The notes under the pieces were generated by a model. The model was not told where the DNA came from. It made no database searches and saw only the letters and a list, made by a program, of their open reading frames with translations. Below are positions 56,528 through 64,000 of a stretch of DNA of 64,000 nt, one piece after another. The translations under genes and the position numbers were made by a program. The stretch comes from Paractinoplanes brasiliensis. Lineage in GTDB: Bacteria; Actinomycetota; Actinomycetes; Mycobacteriales; Micromonosporaceae. Positions within the stretch are counted from its first letter, which is position 1; every line of letters begins with the position of its first letter. The stretch covers positions 3,392,001 through 3,456,000 of the forward strand of contig NZ_SNWR01000001.1 of the NCBI RefSeq assembly GCF_004362215.1, written 5' to 3'.

Positions 56528-57854
56528 CGGCGGGCTCCGGCGGCACGGACACCCGCACCTGTTCGATGCGGTGCCGGTCGACCGCCATCACGGTGAATTC
56601 CCACCCCGCGGTCTCGTACGACTCGCCCACCACCGGGATGTGGCCGAGCCGTGACAGCAGAAAACCCGCGAGCGTCTCGTACGGGCCCTCGGGCAGGACG
56701 AATCCGGTCTGCTCCATCAGCTCGTCCTCGCGGAGCAGACCGTCGACCAGGTACGACTTCTCGCCATCGGGCGCCGTGAGCTCCTGCGTCGAGGTCTCGG
56801 CCGGCTCGACGTCGTACTCGTCGGCGATCTCACCGACCAGCTCCTCGATCAGGTCCTCCGCGGTCACGACGCCATCGGTGCCGCCGTACTCGTCGACCAC
56901 GATCGCCAGGTCGGCGTTGGCCTCGCGCAGCGCCGACAGCACCTTGTCGAGGCCGAGGCTCTCGGGGACGTACACGGGCTCGCGGGCGATCGTCGCGACC
57001 TGGGTGGCGCCCCGGCGTTCGGGCGGCACGCCCAGGGCGTCGGGCACCCCGACCACGCCGATGACCAGGTCGATCGTGTTCTCGTAGACCGGGAAGCGGG
57101 TGTGCCCGGTCTCGCGCGCGACGACGATCAGCTCCGCCACACTGGCCGTGGTCTTGAGCCCGACCACGTCGACCCGCGGTGTCATGGCCTTGGCCGCGCG
57201 TTTCTCGCCGAAGCGGATCGTGCGGCGCAGCAACAGGGCGGTCTCGGCGGGCAGCGCCCCGGCGTCGGCGCTGATCGCGGCGAGCAGGCCGAGCTCCTCG
57301 GGGGACCGGGCGCTGGCCAGTTCCTCCTGCGGCTCGATGCCCATCCGGCGGACCAGCCAGTTGGCCGACCCGTTGAGGCCGCCGATGAGCCATTTGAAGA
57401 GCTTGGAGAAAGTACGCAAGGGGGCGGCGGTCAGCAGCGCGGCGCGCATCGGGCGGGCCAGTGCCGCGTTCTTGGGCACCAGCTCGCCGAAGAGCATCGA
57501 GATCAGCGTGGCGACGACCAGGGCGAGCGCGTGCGTGATGCCGTCGGTGGCGTCGCCCGCGATCGGCTCGACGGCCGGGTTGAACAATTTCGAGAGGGCG
57601 GGCTCGGCCAGGTAGCCGGTGAGCAGCGCGGTAAGGGTGATGCCGAGCTGGGTGCCGGAGAGCTGGAACGACAGCTCGTGCAGAGCGTGCTGGACCGTGC
57701 GCGCTCGGCGATCACCCGCAGCGGAGCGGGCGGCGATCTCGGCACGATCGACGGTGACCAATCCGAACTCGGCAGCCACGAAGAACGCGTTGCCCGCCGT
57801 GAGCAGGGCAAACGCTGCTAGCGGGAGCGCCGCGGTCAGGAGTAGGCCGTCCAT
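56520..57854 (-). CDS. CNNM/CBS/CorC_HlyC transporter, full-length copy
   Basis: A 444-residue protein: DUF21 domain (LTAGNAFFVAAEFGLVTVDR, FGELVPKNAALARP), CBS pair with VDVVGLKTTASVAELIVVARETGHTRFPVYE and ADLAIVVDEYGGTDGVVTAEDL, then a CorC_HlyC ligand domain ending FTVMAVDRHRIEQVRVSVPP. First gene of the pair; divergent from the GPP34 gene, 100 bases apart. Confidence 0.92.
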   Translation of the reverse strand: MDGLLLTAALPLAAFALLTAGNAFFVAAEFGLVTVDRAEIAARSAAGDRRARTVQHALHELSFQLSGTQLGITLTALLTGYLAEPALSKLFNPAVEPIAGDATDGITHALALVVATLISMLFGELVPKNAALARPMRAALLTAAPLRTFSKLFKWLIGGLNGSANWLVRRMGIEPQEELASARSPEELGLLAAISADAGALPAETALLLRRTIRFGEKRAAKAMTPRVDVVGLKTTASVAELIVVARETGHTRFPVYENTIDLVIGVVGVPDALGVPPERRGATQVATIAREPVYVPESLGLDKVLSALREANADLAIVVDEYGGTDGVVTAEDLIEELVGEIADEYDVEPAETSTQELTAPDGEKSYLVDGLLREDELMEQTGFVLPEGPYETLAGFLLSRLGHIPVVGESYETAGWEFTVMAVDRHRIEQVRVSVPPEPADD

Positions 57855-57954
57855 GATCGGTTCACCTCGCCCTCATTGTGCCGGACCGGGGCGAACCCGG
57901 CGTGCCCACCCGAGGTGAGGATTGGCACCACCCGATTCGGGAAATCTTCGGGGA

Positions 57955-58623
57955 ATGAATCTGGTCGAAGAGTTCACGCTGCTCGCGTACGACGACGACG
58001 GCACGCCGCTGACCGACGGCACCCACCTGGACCACGGCCTGGGCGGTGGGCTGCTGCTCGAGCTGGCGATGGCGGGCCGGGTCGACGTCGTCGACAAGAA
58101 GGTGGTCGCGCTCGACATCAGCCCGACCGGCGACCCGCTGGTGGACGGGGCCCTGATGCGAATCGTCGCCGAGGACAAGCCACGCAAGCCCGGCCACTGG
58201 GTGTCGAAGTTCGCCAAGGACACGCGGCCCCAGGTGCTCGGCAAGCTGGTGGACGAGGGCATCCTGCGCGCCGAGAAGGACAAAGTGCTGTGGGTGTTCC
58301 CGCGGACGAAGTATCCGGCCGCTCACGGCGTCGAACCCGTGCAGGAGACCGCGGCGCGCGACCGGATGCGGCGCGCTGTACTCGGCTCGGGTGCGGTCGA
58401 ACCCCGTACGGCGGCGCTGTGTTCGCTTGTCGCGGCGACCGACCTGGACAAGAAGGTCTTCGGTGACCTGGACCAGAAGGTCGTGAGGGCGCGGCTGAGG
58501 GAGATCAGCGAGGGGGCCTGGGCGGCCGAGGCCGTGAAGCGGGCCATCGACGAGATCCAGGCGGCCGTGATGGTCGCGATCGTCGCCTCGACCACCGCGG
58601 CCACCGCCGGCACGTCCTCGTAG
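57955..58623 (+). CDS. GPP34 (Golgi phosphoprotein 3)-family protein
   Basis: A 222-residue all-helical protein from ATG 57955: MNLVEEFTLLAYDDDGTPLT, then a conserved LLLELAMAGRV and RDRMRRAVLGSGAVEPRTAALCSLVAATDL, typical of the bacterial GPP34 family. The eukaryotic protein binds phosphatidylinositol 4-phosphate; the bacterial role is unknown. Actinobacterial genomes often carry several copies. The C-terminus is Ala/Thr-rich. It converges on the EtfD-like gene with three bases between stops. Confidence 0.88.
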   Translation: MNLVEEFTLLAYDDDGTPLTDGTHLDHGLGGGLLLELAMAGRVDVVDKKVVALDISPTGDPLVDGALMRIVAEDKPRKPGHWVSKFAKDTRPQVLGKLVDEGILRAEKDKVLWVFPRTKYPAAHGVEPVQETAARDRMRRAVLGSGAVEPRTAALCSLVAATDLDKKVFGDLDQKVVRARLREISEGAWAAEAVKRAIDEIQAAVMVAIVASTTAATAGTSS

Positions 58624-58626
58624 GCC

Positions 58627-60771
58627 CTAGACCTCCTGTTTCAGCGAGCGCAGGAGGACCGTCGCCACGTCCACGACCTCGACGTTCTCCTGCTCGCCCT
58701 TGCCGGTGACCCCGTCGCCGATCATCGTGTAGCAGAACGGGCAGCCCACGGCGATCGTCTTCGCACCGGTGGCCAGGGCCTCCTCCGTACGCTCGACGTT
58801 GATCCGCTTGCCGATCTTCTCCTCCATCCACATGCGGGCGCCGCCGGCCCCACAGCAGAAGGAGCGTTCGGAGTTGCGCGGCATCTCGGTGAGCTCGCCG
58901 GCCGCCGAGCCGAGCACCTCCCGCGGGGCGTCGAAGACCCGGTTGTGCCGGCCCAGGTAACAGGGGTCGTGGTAGGTCACGCCGCCGTCGACCGGCTGCA
59001 CGGGCGTCAGCTTGCCTGTCGCCACCAGGTGGGCCAGCAGCTGCGTGTGGTGCACGACCTCGACCTTCAGACCCAGCTGCTCGTACTCGTTGCCCAGCGT
59101 GTTGAAGCAGTGCGGGCAGGTCGCCACGATCTTCTTGACGGGGCGGTCCCCGAACGCCTCGTTCAGCGTCTCGACGTTCTGCTGGGCCAGCATCTGGAAG
59201 ACGAACTCGTTGCCGATGCGGCGCGCGGGGTCACCCGTGCAGGTCTCGCCCTCGCCGAGAATCGCGTAGTCGACACCGGCCTCGTGCAGCAGCTTCGCGA
59301 CCGCGCGGGTGGTCTTCTTGGCCCTGTCCTCGAACGCGCCGGCGCAGCCGACCCAGAACAGGTACTCGAAGTCCTCCTTCTCGCCGACCCGCGGCACCTC
59401 GAAGTCCAGGCCCTTGGTCCAGTCCTCCCGGGTGTTCTGCGGCGCGCCCCACGGGTTGCCCTTGTTCTCGAGGTTGCGCAGCATCACGCCGGCCTCGGCC
59501 GGGAAGCTCGACTCGATCAGCACCTGGTAGCGGCGCATGTCGACGATGTGGTCGACGTGCTCGATGTCGACCGGGCACTGCTCGACGCACGCGCCACAGG
59601 TGGTGCACGACCACAGCACGTCCGGGTCGATCACGCCCTGCTCGTCCTCGGCGCCGATCAACGGGCGGTTACCCTCGGCCAGCGCCAGCACATCGAGGTG
59701 GGCCAGTTGGGCCTCGGTCGCCTTCTCCTCGCCGGTGAGGTCCTTGCCTCCACCCGCCAAGAGATAAGGCGCTTTCGCGTACGCGTGGTCGCGCAGACTC
59801 AGCACGAGAAGCTTGGGCGACAGCGGCTTGGCGGTGTTCCAGGCCGGGCACTGCGACTGGCACCGCCCGCACTCGGTGCACGTCGAGAAGTCGAGCAGAC
59901 CCTTCCAGGTGAATTGCTCGACCTGCGCCACACCGAACTGGTCCTTCTCGGGGTCGGCCTCCTCGAAGTCGAGCGGCTTGCCGTCGCTCATCATCGGCCG
60001 CAGCGCGCCCAGCCCGGAGCCCGCCGGCTTCTCGGGCGCGCGTTTGAAGAAGATGTTGAAGAAGGCCAGGAAGCGGTGCCAGGCGACGCCCATCGTCGGA
60101 TTGAGCGCGATGGTGATCAGCCAGCCCATCGAGATGACCAGCTTGACCAGCGCCACCCAGGTCGGGCCGTCGTGCGCGGCCGGCAGCAGCGAGCCGACGC
60201 CGTGCGACAGCGGGGTCGCCCATTCGGGGTATTCGAAGGTGTCGTTGGCCACCTTGAACCCGCGGATGAGGAAACCGCAGACCAGCACGCCGAGGATGAC
60301 CGCCTCGACGACGTAGGCCTGCCACATCGTCGAGCCGGTGAAGCGGCTGCGCTTCTGCCGCAGGCTGCGCTGCCGCACGAAGATCAGGTAGAGGATGCCG
60401 GCCAGGCCGAGGATCCCGATCCACTCGGTGACCAGCCCGTACACGACCCAGTGCCCGATGATCGGGAGCCCGCCCTCGGGGTCGACGACCTCGAAGTACG
60501 CCTCCACGACCAGCAGGAACAGGATCATGAAGGACACCATCACGAGCCAGTGAGCGGCGCCGATCGTGCTCCACTTGAGCATCCGCGTGTGACCCAGCGT
60601 CTCGACCAGCATGGTCTTCGTACGGGTCGGCTTGTCGGCGAAGCGCGCCGGGTCGGGCTTGCCCTGCCTGATCACGGCCGTGATGGTCAGGACGGCGCGA
60701 ACGGCGAGCACGACCGCGACGATGGTGATGGCGCCGGCCAGCACGGTGGCGATGATCTGCGCGATGCCCAT
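58627..60771 (-). CDS. Membrane iron-sulfur oxidoreductase, EtfD-like
   Basis: A 714-residue protein. The N-terminal third has five to six transmembrane helices (heme-binding nitrate-reductase-gamma-like), then two 4Fe-4S motifs, CTECGRCQSQCP (about 296-307) and CTTCGACVEQCP (about 390-401), and two cysteine-rich CCG domains (ATCPHCFNTLG near 549, CCGAGGARMW near 637 and GCPFCYTM). This matches mycobacterial EtfD (Rv0338c type), which passes electrons from ETF of beta-oxidation into the quinone pool. A TTAC-N6-GTAA palindrome upstream is shared with the acyl-CoA dehydrogenase gene at 46360. Confidence 0.9.
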   Translation of the reverse strand: MGIAQIIATVLAGAITIVAVVLAVRAVLTITAVIRQGKPDPARFADKPTRTKTMLVETLGHTRMLKWSTIGAAHWLVMVSFMILFLLVVEAYFEVVDPEGGLPIIGHWVVYGLVTEWIGILGLAGILYLIFVRQRSLRQKRSRFTGSTMWQAYVVEAVILGVLVCGFLIRGFKVANDTFEYPEWATPLSHGVGSLLPAAHDGPTWVALVKLVISMGWLITIALNPTMGVAWHRFLAFFNIFFKRAPEKPAGSGLGALRPMMSDGKPLDFEEADPEKDQFGVAQVEQFTWKGLLDFSTCTECGRCQSQCPAWNTAKPLSPKLLVLSLRDHAYAKAPYLLAGGGKDLTGEEKATEAQLAHLDVLALAEGNRPLIGAEDEQGVIDPDVLWSCTTCGACVEQCPVDIEHVDHIVDMRRYQVLIESSFPAEAGVMLRNLENKGNPWGAPQNTREDWTKGLDFEVPRVGEKEDFEYLFWVGCAGAFEDRAKKTTRAVAKLLHEAGVDYAILGEGETCTGDPARRIGNEFVFQMLAQQNVETLNEAFGDRPVKKIVATCPHCFNTLGNEYEQLGLKVEVVHHTQLLAHLVATGKLTPVQPVDGGVTYHDPCYLGRHNRVFDAPREVLGSAAGELTEMPRNSERSFCCGAGGARMWMEEKIGKRINVERTEEALATGAKTIAVGCPFCYTMIGDGVTGKGEQENVEVVDVATVLLRSLKQEV

Positions 60772-60813
60772 CTGCGTTGTGCCTCCTTGATCGGCTGTCC
60801 GCCGCGGCCCATG

Positions 60814-60827
60814 TTACCCACGAGTAA
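60814..60827. promoter_or_regulatory. TTAC-N6-GTAA palindrome before the EtfD-like gene
   Basis: TTAC CCACGA GTAA, 42 bases upstream of the start, the same distance as site 1 before the acyl-CoA dehydrogenase (41 bases). Confidence 0.62.
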
Positions 60828-60875
60828 TAGACGGGCGCACGCCACCGGGTCAAGTGAGGCCGGGCCGTGGGCACG

Positions 60876-60909
60876 AAGCGCACCCCGGCCACCGGCGCGG
60901 GGTGCGCTT
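60876..60909 (-). terminator. Terminator of crgA
   Basis: AAGCGCACCCCG at 60876-60887 pairs with CGGGGTGCGCTT at 60898-60909. It lies 47 bases past the crgA stop and upstream of the EtfD-like promoter. Confidence 0.8.
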
Positions 60910-60955
60910 TAATCGGACAAAGTCACACTACCCGCGCGTAAGCGGGATCACGGGC

Positions 60956-61219
60956 TTAACGCCAGCGGGACAGGATGCCCAACGAGGCGACCATGCACCC
61001 GAAACCGATCGCCAGATTCCAGTACCGCAGCGACTCCACCGGGTACTGCTGGGACGACAGGTAGTACACGACCAGCCAGGCGATGCCGATCACGATCAGC
61101 GCCACAGCACTGATCGGCAGCCACATCGGGCTGGGCTTCTTCGACGCGGCTGTAGCCGCCGGACGGATGTCCGTCGGCGGTGTGTAGACCTTCTTCTTGC
61201 GGACCTGAGACTTCGGCAC
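60956..61219 (-). CDS. crgA: Cell division protein CrgA
   Basis: An 87-residue protein with a basic cytoplasmic N-terminus (MPKSQVRKKKVYTPPTDIRP) and two transmembrane helices (MWLPISAVALIVIGIAWLVVYYL and WNLAIGFGCMVASLGILSRW). Length, topology and place next to the DUF881 and sortase genes match CrgA, which in actinobacteria inhibits or tunes FtsZ-ring formation and recruits septal proteins. Starts at ATG 61219. Confidence 0.93.
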   Translation of the reverse strand: MPKSQVRKKKVYTPPTDIRPAATAASKKPSPMWLPISAVALIVIGIAWLVVYYLSSQQYPVESLRYWNLAIGFGCMVASLGILSRWR

Positions 61220-61399
61220 GGTGCTCTCCTGAAGGGCAACAAGTGGTGAACAACCCCACCGCTGAGCGGCTCCGGAGACCCCGAATGCTGCCCGTGGCGA
61301 TTAATGTTCGACAGCTAGCGTAGTCAAGGCAGCGGGCAGACAGGCACCCGCCGGGCGAGGAAAATGTCCGGCGCGGTTATTTCGAGGGGATACGAGGAC

Positions 61400-62212
61400 G
61401 TGGAATACACCACCGGCACGCCCTCGTGGCGGCTCGTTCTGCGGCGCGCGTGGCGTGGGCTCCGGCCCCATCGCCCGACCCTGCGCATGGGCGGCTGGTC
61501 GTCCGGTGTCCCATTGATCGCCCTCGCTGCAGGTCTGCTCTTCACCACCTCGGCCACGACGGCCGACGGCACCGCCCTGCGCGACGACAGGCGGCCCCAG
61601 CTCACCCAACTGATCGCCGACAAGCGCGACAGGCTCAAGGCCCGTGAGGAAGCTGCGGGCCGGCTGCGCGCCGCCGTCGACCAGGACACGGCCCGCCTGG
61701 CGGAGGTCGACGGCCCGGTCGGCGCGGCCCGCAAGACGGCCGAGGGCCTGCGTACGCCCGCGGGCTTCACCGCCCTGCAGGGCCAGGGGCTGACCGTCAC
61801 GCTCGACGACTCCCCCCGCCGCAGCAACGACTTCGTCGCGGCCAACGCCCCCGACAACGACGACCTCGTGGTTCACCAGGGCGATGTGCAGGCGGTGGTG
61901 AACGCTTTGTGGGCCGGCGGGGCCGAGGCAATGTCGATCATGGATGTCCGCGTGATCTCGACCAGCGCGGTACGCTGTGTCGGCAATACGCTGCTGCTTC
62001 ACGGCCAAGTTTTCTCCCCGCCGTTCAAGATCACAGCAATCGGCGAACCCACAGCCATGCGTCGCGCGTTGGAGTCCGCGGAAGGGGTCAGGCAATTCAG
62101 GGACGCGGTCGCTGACTTCGGCCTCGGCTATACGGAAACCGTCGAGAGGAACGTGACAGTGCGGGCGTACGACGGGTCGAGTGACCTTCGATCGGCGCGG
62201 GTTGCCGGGTAA
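61400..62212 (+). CDS. DUF881 membrane protein
   Basis: About 270 residues from GTG 61400, with GAGGGG upstream; an ATG at 61364 is also possible. After a basic segment there is one transmembrane helix (GVPLIALAAGLLFTTSA), a coiled coil (LTQLIADKRDRLKAREEAAGRLRAAVDQD) and the DUF881 domain with GLTVTLDDSP, HQGDVQAVVNALWAGGAEAMSIMDVRV and VGNTLLLHGQVFSPPFKITAIG. DUF881 proteins sit beside crgA and pknB in actinobacteria and may work in septal wall assembly. The stop overlaps the sortase start (TAATG). Confidence 0.88.
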   Translation: MEYTTGTPSWRLVLRRAWRGLRPHRPTLRMGGWSSGVPLIALAAGLLFTTSATTADGTALRDDRRPQLTQLIADKRDRLKAREEAAGRLRAAVDQDTARLAEVDGPVGAARKTAEGLRTPAGFTALQGQGLTVTLDDSPRRSNDFVAANAPDNDDLVVHQGDVQAVVNALWAGGAEAMSIMDVRVISTSAVRCVGNTLLLHGQVFSPPFKITAIGEPTAMRRALESAEGVRQFRDAVADFGLGYTETVERNVTVRAYDGSSDLRSARVAG

Positions 62213-64000
62213 TGGCCGACAACCCACCCGCGGGGCCCGGCTCTGGACGCCACCGCGCCCCGGACGCCGACGCCCAGACGGCCTACATCCCACGCATCAC
62301 CGACGCCTCGCCCGACGGCGTGCCCGGGGGTCCCCTGGCGCCGCAGATCGGCCTGGGCGCCGCGCCGACGCTGCCACCGCCGACGCCCTCGGCCGCCGAG
62401 ACAGCGGTGCTACGCACCGACGAAGAAGTGCAGCAGCGATCGACCGCCGGCGGGTCCCTGGGCGCCGCCGCGCGAGCCCTGAGCCCGGCCTCACCGCCGC
62501 CCGGCCGCCAGGAGTTCGACTTCTTCGCCGCCGCCGAGCAGCAGCAGGCGCCCCAGCGCCCGCCGACCGCACCGCCGCCGACGGGCTCGCCCGTGCCCCC
62601 GACCGGCGTGGCATCGGCTCCGGCGACCGGCACGGCTTCCGCGCCACCGGCTTTCGCGCCATCGCCCCCCGGCCGGGCCTCCGCGCCGCCGCCCAGCGGC
62701 ACGGCTTTCCCCACGACGCCTTTCGACTCACCCGTGCCCAGCAGCCCTGCGTCCGGCCCCGTACCGACCGGCTCGCCCGCGCCGCCCTCAGGCCGCGGAC
62801 AGCTGCCGCCCCCGGGACGGGGGGACGTGCCGCCTTCGGGACGGGGGGACGCGCCGCCCCCGGGACGGGGACACGCGCCGCCTTCGGGACGGGGGGACGA
62901 GTGGCCGCACGCTCAGCACGAGCACGGCATGCCGGTCAACGGCCCTCACTACACAGCGTCCTCCAGCGGGTCGCCCGTTGCGGCCGAGCCGCCGTTCCGA
63001 GCCGCTCAGCCCACCCGTACGCCGTTGACCGGCGCCGGGACGGCCGGCACCCCACTCGGGTCCCCACGGCCCGCTGACGGGCCGTACGGCGGCGGCGAGC
63101 GGGCCTTCGCCCCCGGTGGCCAGGCCTACGGCGAGCCGCGCGCTCACGACCGCCAGTTCGGCAGCTCCCGGCAGGACGGGCGCGCGGCGGACGGGCGTAC
63201 GGGCGCAAACGGGTTTTTCCCCGGCGCACCCCAAGGGGGATCCGGATTCGGCGAGACCGCGACACCGGCTCCCGCTCAGGCGTTCCGTCCGCCCGCCACC
63301 ACCGGCCACAACTCGGGCGCCTTCCCGACCGACGGCACGGGCCTCGGCGAGCAGGTGCGCCCGAATGTCCCGGTCAACCCCGGGCCCGCCGTCCGAACCC
63401 TGTCGAACTCGCCGCGCGATCCCGGTGAGACTGCCGTGATCCGTACGTCGGACGCACCGACCGGCCTGCTCCCGGCGATACCGCGCCCCGACGAGCAGCC
63501 GTCCCCGATCAAGGCACCCACCGCGCTCCTTTCCGCTGTTCCGGGCGTCGCCGCCCAGGCCGCAAAGGCGAAAGCCGATCCCGACGCCGCCCTGGGCGCC
63601 GCCTCCGTCTCCCCGGCCGGGCCAGGCGTTCCGAAGCCCCCGGCCGAGGACGAGGTGGCGCCGGAAGCGCCCAGGCGTGGCGAAAAAGTCGTCAAGCTGC
63701 GGCCGGAGCAGACCGACGAGGGTTACAAGAGCGTCTACTCCGAACTGACCAGGCCGACGCTCGGCTCACGCATTCGCGGTGCGATCCGCGTCTCGGGCGA
63801 GCTGATGATCACCTTCGGCCTGATCGTTCTGCTGTTCGCCGGCTACGAGGTCTTCGGCAACTCGGCCAAGGTGCAGGACGAGCAGAACGCGCTCGACAGC
63901 GAGCTCGACCAGGTGTGGAACGACCCGACCGTGGGCCCGACAGCGGCTGCGCCCACCAAGGGCCCGGTCGCGCCCGGGTCCAACCTGGTCGGCCGCCTCT
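62212..64000 (+). CDS. Class E sortase, N-terminal part (truncated by window end)
   Basis: ATG 62212 opens a frame still open at base 64000. The first 500 residues are a very long Pro/Ala/Gly/Ser-rich disordered cytoplasmic region containing short repeats (GRGDVPPSGRGD-like at 62800-62900). It then shows KVVKLRPEQTDEGYKSVYSE, TLGSRIRGAIRVSGELMITF and a transmembrane helix (LIVLLFAGYEVFG), followed by SAKVQDEQNALDSELDQVW. This last part is the standard N-terminus of class E sortases, whose catalytic Cys domain would lie beyond the window. The neighbours crgA and DUF881 support the call. Confidence 0.82.
   Translation, partial: MADNPPAGPGSGRHRAPDADAQTAYIPRITDASPDGVPGGPLAPQIGLGAAPTLPPPTPSAAETAVLRTDEEVQQRSTAGGSLGAAARALSPASPPPGRQEFDFFAAAEQQQAPQRPPTAPPPTGSPVPPTGVASAPATGTASAPPAFAPSPPGRASAPPPSGTAFPTTPFDSPVPSSPASGPVPTGSPAPPSGRGQLPPPGRGDVPPSGRGDAPPPGRGHAPPSGRGDEWPHAQHEHGMPVNGPHYTASSSGSPVAAEPPFRAAQPTRTPLTGAGTAGTPLGSPRPADGPYGGGERAFAPGGQAYGEPRAHDRQFGSSRQDGRAADGRTGANGFFPGAPQGGSGFGETATPAPAQAFRPPATTGHNSGAFPTDGTGLGEQVRPNVPVNPGPAVRTLSNSPRDPGETAVIRTSDAPTGLLPAIPRPDEQPSPIKAPTALLSAVPGVAAQAAKAKADPDAALGAASVSPAGPGVPKPPAEDEVAPEAPRRGEKVVKLRPEQTDEGYKSVYSELTRPTLGSRIRGAIRVSGELMITFGLIVLLFAGYEVFGNSAKVQDEQNALDSELDQVWNDPTVGPTAAAPTKGPVAPGSNLVGRL

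Overview
The window is very GC-rich actinobacterial chromosome. It looks like the family Micromonosporaceae, most likely Actinoplanes or a close relative; this is inferred from gene content and protein style, not from a marker gene. Supporting signs are frequent GTG starts, an HspR/HAIR heat-shock circuit, a mycobacterial-type LexA box, proline-rich membrane proteins, and the block crgA, DUF881 gene, class E sortase gene at the right end. That block lies close to the replication origin in many actinobacteria, so the window is probably origin-proximal.

Layout. 1-7.6 kb: the 5' part of a class II fructose-bisphosphate aldolase gene, a probable sortase-anchored surface protein, a small acidic protein, the Hen1-Pnkp RNA repair pair and a DedA membrane protein. 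7.7-12.5 kb: a class II aldolase-like enzyme, an ArsR regulator, about 1 kb of poorly coding DNA, and two related multi-pass proteins with proline-rich tails. 12.8-23.8 kb: clpB, an MFS exporter, a KhtTU-type K+/H+ antiporter pair, and the heat-shock operon dnaK-grpE-dnaJ-hspR; clpB and dnaK both carry HspR operators. 23.9-30.2 kb: two dynamin-like GTPases, a conserved unknown protein and an Asp/Ser-repeat membrane protein. 30.6-34.3 kb: a three-gene 2-oxoacid dehydrogenase operon (E1 alpha, E1 beta, E2). 34.4-38.9 kb: a 45-residue protein and a 4-kb repeat-rich gene broken by a one-base frameshift inside a tandem repeat.

39-50.8 kb: an NHL/thioredoxin protein, pxpBCA for 5-oxoproline hydrolysis, a hemolysin III-like protein, an HxlR regulator divergent from a NAD(P)H-binding oxidoreductase, SixA, a large acyl-CoA dehydrogenase, a SpoIIE-type phosphatase, a phosphoribosyltransferase and a YCII protein. 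50.9-55.2 kb is the most accessory-looking part. It has a membrane-anchored unknown protein, dcd divergent from a PNPOx-like gene around a perfect LexA box, tRNA-Gly(CCC) followed by a decayed integrase tail, and small membrane or secreted proteins. 55.5-64 kb: two CNNM/CBS transporters, a GPP34 protein, an EtfD-like iron-sulfur membrane oxidoreductase, crgA, a DUF881 protein and the start of a class E sortase gene.

Regulatory links visible in the DNA: HspR boxes join clpB to the dnaK operon. A TTAC-N6-GTAA palindrome occurs before the acyl-CoA dehydrogenase, the EtfD-like gene and the hemolysin III gene, suggesting one shared fatty-acid-type regulator that is not encoded here. No CRISPR array, insertion sequence, rRNA or intact prophage was found.
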